From Sulfurimonas sp. UBA6014 (GTDB taxonomy: Bacteria; Campylobacterota; Campylobacteria; Campylobacterales; Sulfurimonadaceae): a stretch of DNA of 20,545 bases. The notes beneath the pieces are model-generated. The model was not told the origin of the DNA. It did not search any database and worked only from the letters and a program-made list of their open reading frames with translations. Below, one piece after another: positions 1 through 7,810 of the stretch (within the stretch, counting starts at the first letter, position 1; the number at the start of each line of letters is the position of its first letter). Location: contig DJAA01000053.1 of the NCBI GenBank assembly GCA_002428085.1, forward strand, positions 40,195 through 60,739. The letters are read 5' to 3'. Position numbers and translations under genes: made by a program.

Positions 1-566
1 CGATTGCTTTTAACAAAGTGGCCCAAGAAGCTATCCTCAAAGACCCTGACTTCAAACAAGGCTATTATGACCCCGAGGTGATTCGCGAACAAGGACTCTC
101 AGGGATGGCGATAGGGAGAATGGCAGGGCACATCAGTTTTTTATCTCATGAATCTATGCAGAGAAAATTTGGACGTGATTATAAAAACACCGACGGACTT
201 TATGAGCTTTTTGGTAGATTTCAAATTGAGTCGTATTTGGAGTACAACGGTTACAACTTTACTAAATGGTTTGACCCGCTCGCTTATCTTTATATCACAA
301 AAGCCATCAATATTTTTGACCTTGCACGTGGGTTTGATTCACTCCAAGAGGCACTTAAAAAAATTTGCTCAGAGCTTTATCTTATAAGTTTTAGCAACGA
401 CTTATTATTTAGAAATTATGAGATGAAAGAACTTGACACTCTTCTCACCCAAATCGGCAACAAAAAGCACACCTACATCGATATCAAGAGCGATTATGGA
501 CATGATGCATTTTTAGTCGAACTTGAAAAATTTGATACTTACATAAAAGAGGCACTCAATGGCTAA
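1..566 (+). CDS. metX: homoserine O-acetyltransferase (MetX), C-terminal part
   Basis: The gene enters from the left edge; the frame is open from base 3 (Ile-Ala-Phe-Asn-Lys) to the TAA at 564-566, giving 187 residues, about half of a normal MetX. The GTG at 18 is an internal Val, not a start. It is an alpha/beta-hydrolase that transfers acetyl (in some relatives succinyl) from CoA to homoserine, the first step of the methionine branch, in the cytoplasm. Visible family features are AIGRMAGHISFLSHESM (residues 36-52 of the fragment), the ESYLEYNG block at 76-83, and two members of the catalytic triad: Asp133 in FSNDLLF and His167 in SDYGHDAFL. The nucleophilic Ser lies off the window. The 3' end overlaps xseB by 8 bases, so the two are probably co-translated. 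The family is sure; acetyl versus succinyl specificity cannot be judged from this part. Confidence 0.93.
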   Translation, partial: IAFNKVAQEAILKDPDFKQGYYDPEVIREQGLSGMAIGRMAGHISFLSHESMQRKFGRDYKNTDGLYELFGRFQIESYLEYNGYNFTKWFDPLAYLYITKAINIFDLARGFDSLQEALKKICSELYLISFSNDLLFRNYEMKELDTLLTQIGNKKHTYIDIKSDYGHDAFLVELEKFDTYIKEALNG

Positions 567-744
567 AGAAAAATTTGAAACAAAACTTGAGAGTGCAAAA
601 GCAATTTTGCAAACACTCATGAAACCAGATATCACACTTCAAGAGAGTGTCAATGCCTATGAAAAAGGGATGAGCGAGTTAAATGATGCGCAAAAAATGC
701 TTGAAGATGCGCAGATAAAAATTAATGAGATAAAAAACACCTAA
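559..744 (+). CDS. xseB: exodeoxyribonuclease VII small subunit (XseB)
   Basis: This 61-residue protein has the normal length and pattern for XseB: FETKLESAKAILQTLM, then the TLQESVNAYEKGM block and an amphipathic helix to the end. Several small subunits bind one XseA to form exonuclease VII, which cuts single-stranded DNA from both ends into short acid-soluble oligonucleotides during repair. XseA is not in the window. The ATG at 559 lies inside the end of metX (8-base overlap) and has an AGAGG ribosome-binding site at 547-551, which supports this start. Twelve bases separate it from the nitrilase-like gene. Small coiled proteins can be misassigned, but the YEKGM signature and length make this call fairly firm. 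Confidence 0.85.
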   Translation: MAKEKFETKLESAKAILQTLMKPDITLQESVNAYEKGMSELNDAQKMLEDAQIKINEIKNT

Positions 745-756
745 GGACCAATAAAA

Positions 757-1554
757 GTGAGAGCAGCCGTTTTACAACTCAGTGCACAAGGTTTAAGTAG
801 TACAAAGTTATATAACTACATCCGCGTAGCACACAAAAAAGGGGTAGAAGTTTTGGTTCTGGGTGAATATGTTTTAAACCCTTTTTTTAAAGAGCTTGAA
901 GCGATGTCACTCTCTATGATACAAGAACAAGCCACACAACAAATCACTATTTTAAAAGAGTTATCAACAACCTACACCATGACGATTATCGCCCCTTTAG
1001 CTATTGTAAAAAAGAAAAAAGTGTACAAAACCATCGTCAAGTTTGCTCCACATTCTACCTCGTACTACCAACAGCAGCTCCTTATAAACTACCCACACTG
1101 GAATGAAGAGAAATTTTTTTCCAATGAAATTCAAAAACTCCAATCTCCCATGATATTTAAAATCAATGGTTTTAGATTTGCCCTTATAAGCGGATTTGAA
1201 CTCCATTTTGATTCGATTTGGGCTCAGATTGCTCCAAAGAATATTGACTGCGTTATTGTGCCGAGTGTGTCAACTTTTGACTCGTATGAGAGATGGAAAT
1301 CCCTTATCTTATCCCGTGCATTTACCCATAACTGCTATATTTTACGCGCCAACCGTATTGGAGAATATAACCATGAACAGACAAAATGGGAATTTTATGG
1401 CGATTCTATTTTGGCATCACCAAACGGTGAACTTCTCACACATCTTGGGAACAAAGAGGAGTTAATGCTTGTTGATATGAGTCATACAGAGGTCGTTTAC
1501 GCTCGCAGAACTTGGGGATTTAAAGATGCCATCCAAAAAAGGACTCTTCCATGA
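757..1554 (+). CDS. nitrilase-superfamily (carbon-nitrogen hydrolase) protein, probably catalytically degenerate
   Basis: This 265-residue protein has the nitrilase-superfamily layout: an N-terminal strand MRAAVLQLSA, the first catalytic Glu in LGEYVLNPFF (Glu37), the central block around YYQQQLLINYPHWNEE (103-118), a GFELHF block (146-151) and a C-terminal FYGDSILASPNGE. Active relatives have Glu-Lys-Cys. By eye the Lys position (Y-x-K-x-x-L) is Gln105 and the Cys position (C-Y-[DE]-L-x-F) is Gly146, so the usual amidase/nitrilase chemistry looks impossible. This alignment is mine and has not been computed. The gene uses a GTG start with AAGGA at 744-748; no ATG fits. Its last four bases overlap the ThiF-like gene (ATGA), which suggests translational coupling. 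Possible roles are a scaffold or ligand-binding pseudoenzyme, or an enzyme with different chemistry. The substrate is unknown. Confidence 0.78.
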   Translation: MRAAVLQLSAQGLSSTKLYNYIRVAHKKGVEVLVLGEYVLNPFFKELEAMSLSMIQEQATQQITILKELSTTYTMTIIAPLAIVKKKKVYKTIVKFAPHSTSYYQQQLLINYPHWNEEKFFSNEIQKLQSPMIFKINGFRFALISGFELHFDSIWAQIAPKNIDCVIVPSVSTFDSYERWKSLILSRAFTHNCYILRANRIGEYNHEQTKWEFYGDSILASPNGELLTHLGNKEELMLVDMSHTEVVYARRTWGFKDAIQKRTLP

Positions 1555-2222
1555 TGCACTATTTTCACCGTCAAATACAACTTTGGGGAGAAGAGACACA
1601 AACGCTTTTGCAGAGTAAAAGCATAGCCATTATCGGCGCAGGCGGGCTTGGAAGCTCACTTGCCTTTGCTCTTGGTGCAAGCGGTATCGGCACCATCCAT
1701 ATGGTGGATTTTGATACGGTTTCCCTTCACAATATTCACCGTCAAATCGCTTTTAAAATGGGTGACGAGGGGAAAAACAAGGCCGTTATAAATGCCCAGC
1801 TTATAGCGCAGAGATCCCCTTTTGTAAAAGCCGTGGCTCATGAGTGCAACTTTGAAGCATTTGCCAAAAAGAACATAACAGTTGACCTCATCATCGATGC
1901 CACCGATAATCTTCCCTCAAGAGCCCAAATAAATGCCTATGCAAAAGAGAGAAATCTCCCTTGGGTATACGGAAGTGTTGAAGCTTTTCATGGACAAGTT
2001 TGTTTCATAGAAAACGCCTCTTTTACCGATGCTTTTAAAATCATAAACAAAACCCCCGCAGGCATAGCGGCCCCAATAGTGATGCATATAGCCTCTCTTC
2101 AAGCAAATTTGGCATTACGCTCTCTTGCAGGTCTGAGTGTCAAAAAAGACTTCTTATACTATCTGTTTTTTAATGCGCAAGGCGAACTCGTAACACAAAA
2201 ATTTGGACTTCCAAAAGAGTAA
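1551..2222 (+). CDS. ThiF/MoeB/HesA-family adenylating enzyme, zinc-less form
   Basis: This is an E1-like adenylyltransferase of 223 residues. It has the arginine finger region HRQIQLWG (Arg7), the ATP-binding loop GAGGLGS (29-35), the Asp53-x-Asp55 strand, N61-I-H-R64-Q65, Lys77 and the DATDN motif (116-120), so the adenylation residues of MoeB are present. MoeB and ThiF normally carry two CxxC zinc pairs and often a catalytic Cys. Here the only cysteines are Cys99 and Cys151, so the zinc site is gone and the protein is shorter than usual. Family members adenylate the C-terminal Gly-Gly of MoaD or ThiS for sulfur transfer, or act on tRNA like TcdA; the partner cannot be named because no ThiS or MoaD gene is adjacent. 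The start at 1551 has AAGGA 7 bases upstream and overlaps the previous gene by 4 bases; an ATG at 1554 is also possible. Confidence 0.85.
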   Translation: MMHYFHRQIQLWGEETQTLLQSKSIAIIGAGGLGSSLAFALGASGIGTIHMVDFDTVSLHNIHRQIAFKMGDEGKNKAVINAQLIAQRSPFVKAVAHECNFEAFAKKNITVDLIIDATDNLPSRAQINAYAKERNLPWVYGSVEAFHGQVCFIENASFTDAFKIINKTPAGIAAPIVMHIASLQANLALRSLAGLSVKKDFLYYLFFNAQGELVTQKFGLPKE

Positions 2223-2256
2223 TGACTTCTTAGCTTATAATAATCATACCTAAAGG

Positions 2257-2276
2257 GATTTTAGATATAATTCCAC
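2257..2276 (+). promoter_or_regulatory. probable sigma-70 promoter for the dapC-murC-mutS2 gene run
   Basis: The gap between the ThiF-like gene and the aminotransferase holds a perfect TATAAT at 2266-2271 within TTTTAGATATAATTCC, the usual form of the Campylobacterota -10 region. No convincing TTGACA is seen upstream, which is normal for the group. The expected start of transcription is near 2278, about 24 bases before the ATG at 2302. It is the only clear promoter on the plus strand in the left half. Confidence 0.6.
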
Positions 2277-2301
2277 GATTTTATAAGGACGCTGTGACCC
2301 C

Positions 2302-3438
2302 ATGAATTTTGAACCCTATCCATTTGAAAAATTAAACTCTTTGCTCGAAAATATCATACCAAATCCAGACTACGAACCCTCGGTTTTAACCATCGGTGAG
2401 CCTCAGTTTGAGACTCCTGCTTTTATACAAAAAGCCCTTTGTGAAAATTCTGCATTGTTGCGACGCTACCCTAAAACTGCGGGTGAAGAAGACCTCATAA
2501 ACGCACAAAAAGAGTTTGTAGCAAAAAGGTTTCACACACACCTCAGCAACACGCAAATCATCCCTACTTTTGGGACACGAGAGGTGCTCTTTAATTTTCC
2601 TCAATTTTTTCTTTTTGACAAAAAAAATCCTGTGATGGTTTTTACAAACCCTTTTTATCAGATTTATGAAGGTGCGGCAATTGCTTCAAAGGCAAAAATG
2701 ATTCTCTTAAATCTTGACGAGAGCCATGACTTTAAACCTCGCATCGACGAAGAGGTCTTAAGCGGCTGCGACTTAGTGATACTCAATTTTCCAAACAACC
2801 CGACATCTTCAACCCTAACCCTTGAGGAACTCGGCGAATGGGTAAGTTTAGCTCTCAAATATAACTTTGTTCTCATCAACGACGAGTGCTACAGCGAAAT
2901 ATACACAGACGAGCCTATCCCTTCACTTTTGGAAGCTTCGACCCATGTCGGCAATCTTGATTTTAAAAATGTTTTAGTCATTAACTCTATCTCCAAACGC
3001 TCCTCTGCTCCAGGGCTTCGTTCAGGTTTTATAGCGGGAGATGAGAATATTTTACGAGAGTATATGAAATACAGAACTTACATCGGCTGTGCTTCGCCGC
3101 TTCCTCTTCAAAGTGCCGCAGCGGCTGCTTGGAGAGATGAAGAGCATGTCGCCCGCACAAGAGAGGTGTACAAAAATAATTTTAAAGCGGCACAAAAAAT
3201 CCTCGGCATCAAAATTCCAAAAGCCACCTTTTATCTTTGGCTCAAAGTGCCAAATCCGCTAGAGTTCACTCGTAAACTCTACAAAGAGTACAATGTGAAA
3301 GTACTTCCTGGTGCATATTTGGCAAGAGAGGATGCTCATGGAGAAAATCCTGGAAGAGATTTTATCCGCATCGCTCTCGTTGAAGAGGAACAAAAAACAG
3401 AGGAAGCATTACAAAGAATCAAGGAGTGTTTACAATGA
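2302..3438 (+). CDS. dapC: class I/II PLP aminotransferase, probable succinyldiaminopimelate transaminase
   Basis: This 378-residue fold-type I aminotransferase shows every key residue: NFPNNPT (162-168, Asn166), Asp194 in NDECYSEIY, the PLP Schiff-base Lys232 in SISKRSSAPGLRSGF with Arg240, and Arg356 in FIRIAL for the substrate carboxylate. The sequence resembles the enzyme annotated in Campylobacterota as N-succinyl-LL-diaminopimelate transaminase (glutamate donor), which would supply meso-DAP and lysine. Placement two genes before murC agrees with a cell-wall role. The ATG at 2302 is preceded by AAGGA at 2285-2289; the spacing is long (12 bases), and the GTG at 2294 is excluded because it reads straight into a TGA. 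The last base pairs overlap the next gene (ATGA). Other aspartate/alanine transaminases are possible, so the family is certain and the substrate is not. Confidence 0.82.
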   Translation: MNFEPYPFEKLNSLLENIIPNPDYEPSVLTIGEPQFETPAFIQKALCENSALLRRYPKTAGEEDLINAQKEFVAKRFHTHLSNTQIIPTFGTREVLFNFPQFFLFDKKNPVMVFTNPFYQIYEGAAIASKAKMILLNLDESHDFKPRIDEEVLSGCDLVILNFPNNPTSSTLTLEELGEWVSLALKYNFVLINDECYSEIYTDEPIPSLLEASTHVGNLDFKNVLVINSISKRSSAPGLRSGFIAGDENILREYMKYRTYIGCASPLPLQSAAAAAWRDEEHVARTREVYKNNFKAAQKILGIKIPKATFYLWLKVPNPLEFTRKLYKEYNVKVLPGAYLAREDAHGENPGRDFIRIALVEEEQKTEEALQRIKECLQ

Positions 3439-3938
3439 ACAAAGTGGAAGATTTGAAAAAAAAAGTCTACGAAGCTGTACAAAATTTTGACATCGCTTCA
3501 CTCTATGTTTTGGAGCAAAAAGCGCAAGACGTTTTTGATGAAGAGGCACTCCATGGGTTTTATGCCAATATTTTGGATTTGGCACTTGAAAAACTTACAG
3601 AGACTCTCGAAGCCCACCGAGTCATGGACATGAATGAGGTGCAAGATTTCGCAACCGTTCGGGCACTGTACGAATATGCTATGGAGCATTACAGTTGCGA
3701 TAAAACTGAGGATGCAAGTGCTCTTTTTGAGGTTTTAAGTGGTCTGACAAACGATAAAAAATTCTCAGATGCGCTCAAGCTTCACTGGATTGCATCAGCT
3801 GAGAACATCACTTTAGACGATTTTCTCTCTGACATCGCAGATATAGATGCAACTGAAAAACTCGGCACTTTTTACATAAGTTGTTTTGTTAAAAAGGCAC
3901 AAAAATTGCTAGATAAATCAAAAAGAGACGGGGAGTAA
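3435..3938 (+). CDS. conserved hypothetical soluble protein between dapC and murC
   Basis: I do not recognise a named family. The 167-residue product is acidic, rich in Leu, Ala, Glu and Asp, predicted mostly helical, with no signal peptide or membrane segment. The best start is the ATG at 3435, which overlaps the dapC stop as ATGA and has a perfect AAGGAG at 3421-3426, eight bases away; the GTG at 3426 sits inside that ribosome-binding site and would add three residues (Met-Phe-Thr) with no site of its own. Only four bases separate the stop from murC, whose own ribosome-binding site GGGAG (3931-3935) lies in the last codons of this gene. Tight coupling between two peptidoglycan-precursor genes hints at a link to that pathway, but the sequence itself shows no function. 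Confidence 0.7.
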   Translation: MNKVEDLKKKVYEAVQNFDIASLYVLEQKAQDVFDEEALHGFYANILDLALEKLTETLEAHRVMDMNEVQDFATVRALYEYAMEHYSCDKTEDASALFEVLSGLTNDKKFSDALKLHWIASAENITLDDFLSDIADIDATEKLGTFYISCFVKKAQKLLDKSKRDGE

Positions 3939-3942
3939 TTTT

Positions 3943-5256
3943 ATGAAAATTCATTTTATCGGCATCGGCGGTATTGGCATCTCAGGACTCGCGCAGTATA
4001 TGCACTTTCAAGGGCACACAGTCAGTGGCTCAGACATTTCAGACTCGATTATTACAAAAAAATTACGCACACTTGGGATGAAAGTCACTGTGCCGCATTC
4101 TGAAGATTCTATAGAGGATCAAGATTTAGTGATTCACTCTGCGATTATCAGCCCGAAAAATCCTGAAGTCATGGAAGCAAAAAGAAAAGGGATAGAAGTT
4201 TTAGCCCGCAGAGAAGCGCTTTTGAAAATACTCCACACTTCAAAAGTCTACTCCATTGCAGGTGCACACGGAAAAAGCACTACGACAGCTATTTTAGCCT
4301 CCATTATGAAAGGCTCTGCTATCATTGGTGCCGAATCAAAAGAGTTTGGCTCCAATGTACGCTATGACAATACAACTGATATCATGATATTTGAAGCAGA
4401 TGAGAGCGATGGAAGTTTCATAAACTCCAACCCTCACTGCGCTATAGTTGTTAACGCAGAACCAGAACATATGGAGTATTATGACTACAATTATGAGCGA
4501 TTTTATGCCTCTTATAAAGCATTCATCCTCTCAGCACCATGTCGTGTTTTAAATGCCGAAGACCCTTTTTTAGCAAAACTCAAAGATGAAATCGATGCAC
4601 ATTGGCTCTATCCAAGCATTGACATAAAAGAGACACAATTTGTTCTCATTGATGACAATCCCCACACACGCTTTACACTCAAAGACTTAGGAAGTTTTGA
4701 TGTTTGGGGCTTTGGAGCACATATTGCCATAGATGCTTCTTTAGCGATTTTAGCAGCAAATGAGTCGATGGATATAGAAGATATTCGCACAAATATCCTC
4801 TCATTCAAAGGTATCAAAAAGCGCTTTGATATCGTAGGTTCTGAGCTTGATAGTGTTATTATTGACGATTATGGACACCATCCTACAGAGATAAAAGCGA
4901 CATTTCAGTCGGTGAGAGAATATGCCGCACTCAAAGGTTTTGATAAAATCACAGCTATTTGGCAGCCACATAAATACTCTCGCACTATCGACAATCTTGA
5001 AGAGTTCATCAAATGTTTTGAAGGGGCGCAAGAGCTCATTATCCTCCCTGTTTGGCCCGCTGGTGAAGTCCCTCGCGATATTGACTTTAAAGAGAAGTTT
5101 AAAGGTTACAACCTCACTATGGCAGACACGATTAAAAGAGCCAATAATACTATTACGGTAGTGAGAAATAAAGAAGATTTACAAACCCTAGACAAAGGGC
5201 TTATTATAGGTTTTGGTGCTGGAGATTTAACCTATCAAATCAGAGGAACACACTAA
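3943..5256 (+). CDS. murC: UDP-N-acetylmuramate--L-alanine ligase
   Basis: MurC adds L-Ala to UDP-MurNAc with ATP, the first amino acid of the peptidoglycan stem, in the cytoplasm. The 437-residue protein starts with the Rossmann loop HFIGIGGIGISG (4-15), has the Mur-ligase P-loop GAHGKSTTT (107-115; the textbook form is GTHGKTTTT), EADESDGSF (151-159), the EPEHMEYYDY metal/ATP region, and DDYGHHPTE followed by WQPHKYSRT in the C-terminal domain. Length is near the usual 430-490. The start has GGGAG seven bases upstream. The stop shares one base with the next ATG (TAATG), giving likely translational re-initiation. Essential housekeeping gene; nothing is missing. Confidence 0.97.
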   Translation: MKIHFIGIGGIGISGLAQYMHFQGHTVSGSDISDSIITKKLRTLGMKVTVPHSEDSIEDQDLVIHSAIISPKNPEVMEAKRKGIEVLARREALLKILHTSKVYSIAGAHGKSTTTAILASIMKGSAIIGAESKEFGSNVRYDNTTDIMIFEADESDGSFINSNPHCAIVVNAEPEHMEYYDYNYERFYASYKAFILSAPCRVLNAEDPFLAKLKDEIDAHWLYPSIDIKETQFVLIDDNPHTRFTLKDLGSFDVWGFGAHIAIDASLAILAANESMDIEDIRTNILSFKGIKKRFDIVGSELDSVIIDDYGHHPTEIKATFQSVREYAALKGFDKITAIWQPHKYSRTIDNLEEFIKCFEGAQELIILPVWPAGEVPRDIDFKEKFKGYNLTMADTIKRANNTITVVRNKEDLQTLDKGLIIGFGAGDLTYQIRGTH

Positions 5257-5585
5257 TGGCATATTTGGCAGGTTTAGTCGTTGTTACTCTTTTCTTTTTG
5301 ATTTTGCACTATTTTACAGAGCTCACAAAAAAAGAAAAAATCTTAGTCACTGCAGTTGTTTTGGCTCTGGTTTTTTCTGCAATAACCTATAATGTTTACA
5401 CAAATAAACAAACGCAAAATATGAACACTATCGTCATGCAATTTAACCAACATAAAACTATAAAATGCAATGGTGTTGATGTAAACGATACCTACTTCAC
5501 TCTGAGCATCGGCACATATACCTTTATAGGCAAAAAAAATACTCCAAATTATTCGCAGATGATTAGTGCATCTACATGCGAGTAG
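5256..5585 (+). CDS. small two-helix membrane protein with a cysteine-bearing tail, function unknown
   Basis: The 109-residue product has two hydrophobic helices (about 2-20 and 28-46) joined by a short basic loop, TELTKKEK, and a polar C-terminal part of about 60 residues. By the positive-inside rule the Lys-rich loop faces the cytoplasm, so the tail would lie in the periplasm; it holds the only two cysteines, Cys71 and Cys108, which could form a disulfide. This topology is inference. AGAGGA at 5242-5247 supports the ATG at 5256. It overlaps murC by one base and mutS2 by ten, so it is expressed with them. No family name comes to mind. A cell-envelope role beside murC is plausible, but not shown. 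Confidence 0.65.
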   Translation: MAYLAGLVVVTLFFLILHYFTELTKKEKILVTAVVLALVFSAITYNVYTNKQTQNMNTIVMQFNQHKTIKCNGVDVNDTYFTLSIGTYTFIGKKNTPNYSQMISASTCE

Positions 5586-7798
5586 ATACAAATTCAAAGA
5601 TTGATCACCTCATCAATCAGCTCGATTTAGCCGAGCATATCGGCTCATTTGAGCAATTTTTCTCTCGCAACGCCTCTCTTTATATAGAGGGTGACCAAGA
5701 GCTTCATTTTCGCTACATCAAAGCACTCGATGCCATAGAATTTACTGCACCCCCTAAAATAGCCGATTTTACAACCATTAAAGGGCATTTATCTAAAAGA
5801 GGTATCTTAAGTTTTGAGCAGATTTTTGAGATTGTAAAAATCGTACGCTACTTTCGCACCTTCAAAAATCGTGCACTTGAGGGGATTATCGGTGAGTGGA
5901 TGGATAAGTTTGTTATTGATGAAAAATTTACAGAAATAGAAAAATATTTCACCCATGACGGTCGTTTTGAAGAGACGCTTGACCGCAATCTTTTTGGACT
6001 CTCTCAAAGAATAAAAGAGCATAAAAACACCATGAGCACAGCACTCAAGCGGATGATGTCCAATGCAAAACTCACAGGCTACTTAGTCGATACGCAAGTC
6101 CATTTTATCAACAACGAAGAGTGTCTTTTGGTTCGCGGTGGGTTTAACCATGTTTTAAAAGGGGCGGTTATCTCACGAAGCAGCGGTGGTTTTTTTTACG
6201 TCTCCCCTGACACGATTTTAAAAACAAAAGAGCAAATTCGCTACATTGAGCAAGAGAGAGAGACAATTTTTTATGCCTATGCCAAAGAATTTTCCCTCAA
6301 ACTTATGGAATTGCAACCTTTTATAGCTTTTATCGACAAAGAGTTTACCAAATTTGATAACTACCAAGCGCGCGTTTTATTTGCCAAAAGCAAAAACTAC
6401 CAAATTGTCAAATCGAAAAATGATGCGAAAATAATCCTAAACGGTTTCTTCCACCCAGCTCTGCACAAAGCAAAACCAATTTTTGTAGATTTTACGAAAA
6501 ATATTTTGATGATAACAGGGGTCAATGCGGGTGGTAAAACGATGCTCCTTAAGTCCATTTTAGCGGCAGCTTTTATGGCAAAGTATATCATCCCCATGCG
6601 TCTGAATGAAAATAAATCCCACATTGGCTCCTTTAAAAATATTTTAGCCATCATCGATGATCCGCAAAATGTGAAAAATGACATCTCAACTTTTGCAGGT
6701 CGCATGCAACAGTTTTCTAAAATATTTCAACACAAATCAGCTCTTGTAGGAGTCGATGAGATAGAGTTAGGAACCGACAGCGATGAAGCAGCGGCTCTGT
6801 TTAAAGTCATCCTTGATGAACTTGTCCTGCAAGGACAAAAGATTGTTGTCACCACCCACCATAAACGTCTTGCAGCCCTCATGGCAGACCGAGAGGATGT
6901 CGAACTTATGGCGGCGATTTATGATGAAGAGGCTCGCATGCCCACATACGAATTTATGCAGGGCATCATTGGTAAAAGTTACGCTTTTGAGACAGCAAGC
7001 CGCTATGGTATCTCCAATAAAATCGTAAATGAAGCCAAAAATGTTTACGGCGATAACTCCGAAAAGCTCAATCTTCTCATAGAACGCGGCTCACAACTCG
7101 AACGTGAACTCAAACAAAAACATAGTAAAGTAGATGAAAAACTCGAAGAGTTAGCCAAAAAAGAGCACTCTCTTAAAGAGGAGCGCGAAGAGGTATTTAC
7201 CCAGCTTCAAACACAAAAAGAGGCACTCAAAAAAAGTTACGAAACAGCTATAAGCGAAGCAAAACTTGCAGCACGTGCGGGCGATACAACAGCCATTCAT
7301 AGGGCGATGAACAAAGCAAACAGAGAGCTTCCTAAAGAAGAACAAATAAAACAACAGCCTCGTCTCGTAGAGTTTCAAGTAGGTGATGAAGTGAAATACC
7401 ACAGCAAAAAAGGGGTAATTCTCTCCATGACAGATAAAAAAGATGCAATGATAGAAGTTGAAGGGATGCGCCTAAGAGTTGCAACTCATCAGCTTAAAGC
7501 TACAAAAATACTCAAGCAAAAATCAAAAACTGACTTAAAAGTAAACGTAGAAAAAAAAGCAGGACTCACTTGCGACCTTCATGGTATGCGCGCAGAAGAA
7601 GCCGAAGAAGCATTAGATAAGTTTCTCTCCGATGCCCTTTTAAATGGCTGGGATGAAGTCCTTATTTACCATGGCATAGGGACAGGAAAACTCTCCTATG
7701 CTGTAAAAAACTTTTTAAAAGCCCATCCGAGGGTGAAAAAATTTGAAGATGCCCCACAGCACATGGGTGGATTTGGAGCAAAGATTGTCACTCTTTAG
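5576..7798 (+). CDS. mutS2: MutS2 family ATPase/endonuclease
   Basis: The 740-residue protein has the MutS2 order: helical core and clamp (about 1-300), ABC-type ATPase with Walker A GVNAGGKT (315-322), Walker B LVGVDEIELGTDSDEAA (390-406) and the TTHH switch (426-429), a charged coiled coil (about 495-565), a small beta-rich linker at about 598-640, and a C-terminal Smr nuclease domain (about 663-740) with CDLHG (666-670) and HGIGTGKL (699-706). MutS2 lacks the mismatch-recognition domain of MutS. In Helicobacter it suppresses recombination and acts on oxidised DNA; in Bacillus it also splits collided ribosomes. The Walker variants are normal for the phylum. The ATG at 5576 overlaps the previous gene by ten bases and has no strong ribosome-binding site, so expression may depend on coupling. 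Confidence 0.95.
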   Translation: MRVDTNSKIDHLINQLDLAEHIGSFEQFFSRNASLYIEGDQELHFRYIKALDAIEFTAPPKIADFTTIKGHLSKRGILSFEQIFEIVKIVRYFRTFKNRALEGIIGEWMDKFVIDEKFTEIEKYFTHDGRFEETLDRNLFGLSQRIKEHKNTMSTALKRMMSNAKLTGYLVDTQVHFINNEECLLVRGGFNHVLKGAVISRSSGGFFYVSPDTILKTKEQIRYIEQERETIFYAYAKEFSLKLMELQPFIAFIDKEFTKFDNYQARVLFAKSKNYQIVKSKNDAKIILNGFFHPALHKAKPIFVDFTKNILMITGVNAGGKTMLLKSILAAAFMAKYIIPMRLNENKSHIGSFKNILAIIDDPQNVKNDISTFAGRMQQFSKIFQHKSALVGVDEIELGTDSDEAAALFKVILDELVLQGQKIVVTTHHKRLAALMADREDVELMAAIYDEEARMPTYEFMQGIIGKSYAFETASRYGISNKIVNEAKNVYGDNSEKLNLLIERGSQLERELKQKHSKVDEKLEELAKKEHSLKEEREEVFTQLQTQKEALKKSYETAISEAKLAARAGDTTAIHRAMNKANRELPKEEQIKQQPRLVEFQVGDEVKYHSKKGVILSMTDKKDAMIEVEGMRLRVATHQLKATKILKQKSKTDLKVNVEKKAGLTCDLHGMRAEEAEEALDKFLSDALLNGWDEVLIYHGIGTGKLSYAVKNFLKAHPRVKKFEDAPQHMGGFGAKIVTL

Positions 7799-7810
7799 CG
7801 AAATTATTTA

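Noticed and set aside
3426..3434. GTG start for the unknown gene between dapC and murC
   Set aside because: It lies inside the AAGGAG ribosome-binding site that serves the ATG at 3435, and has no site of its own.
6518..6790. Unusual Walker A (GVNAGGKT) and Walker B (VDEIELGTDSDEAA) in MutS2
   Set aside because: They differ from the Bacillus-type GPNTGGKT and LDELGAGTDP, but as I recall the Helicobacter MutS2 carries the same forms, so this is a phylum trait and not a defect.
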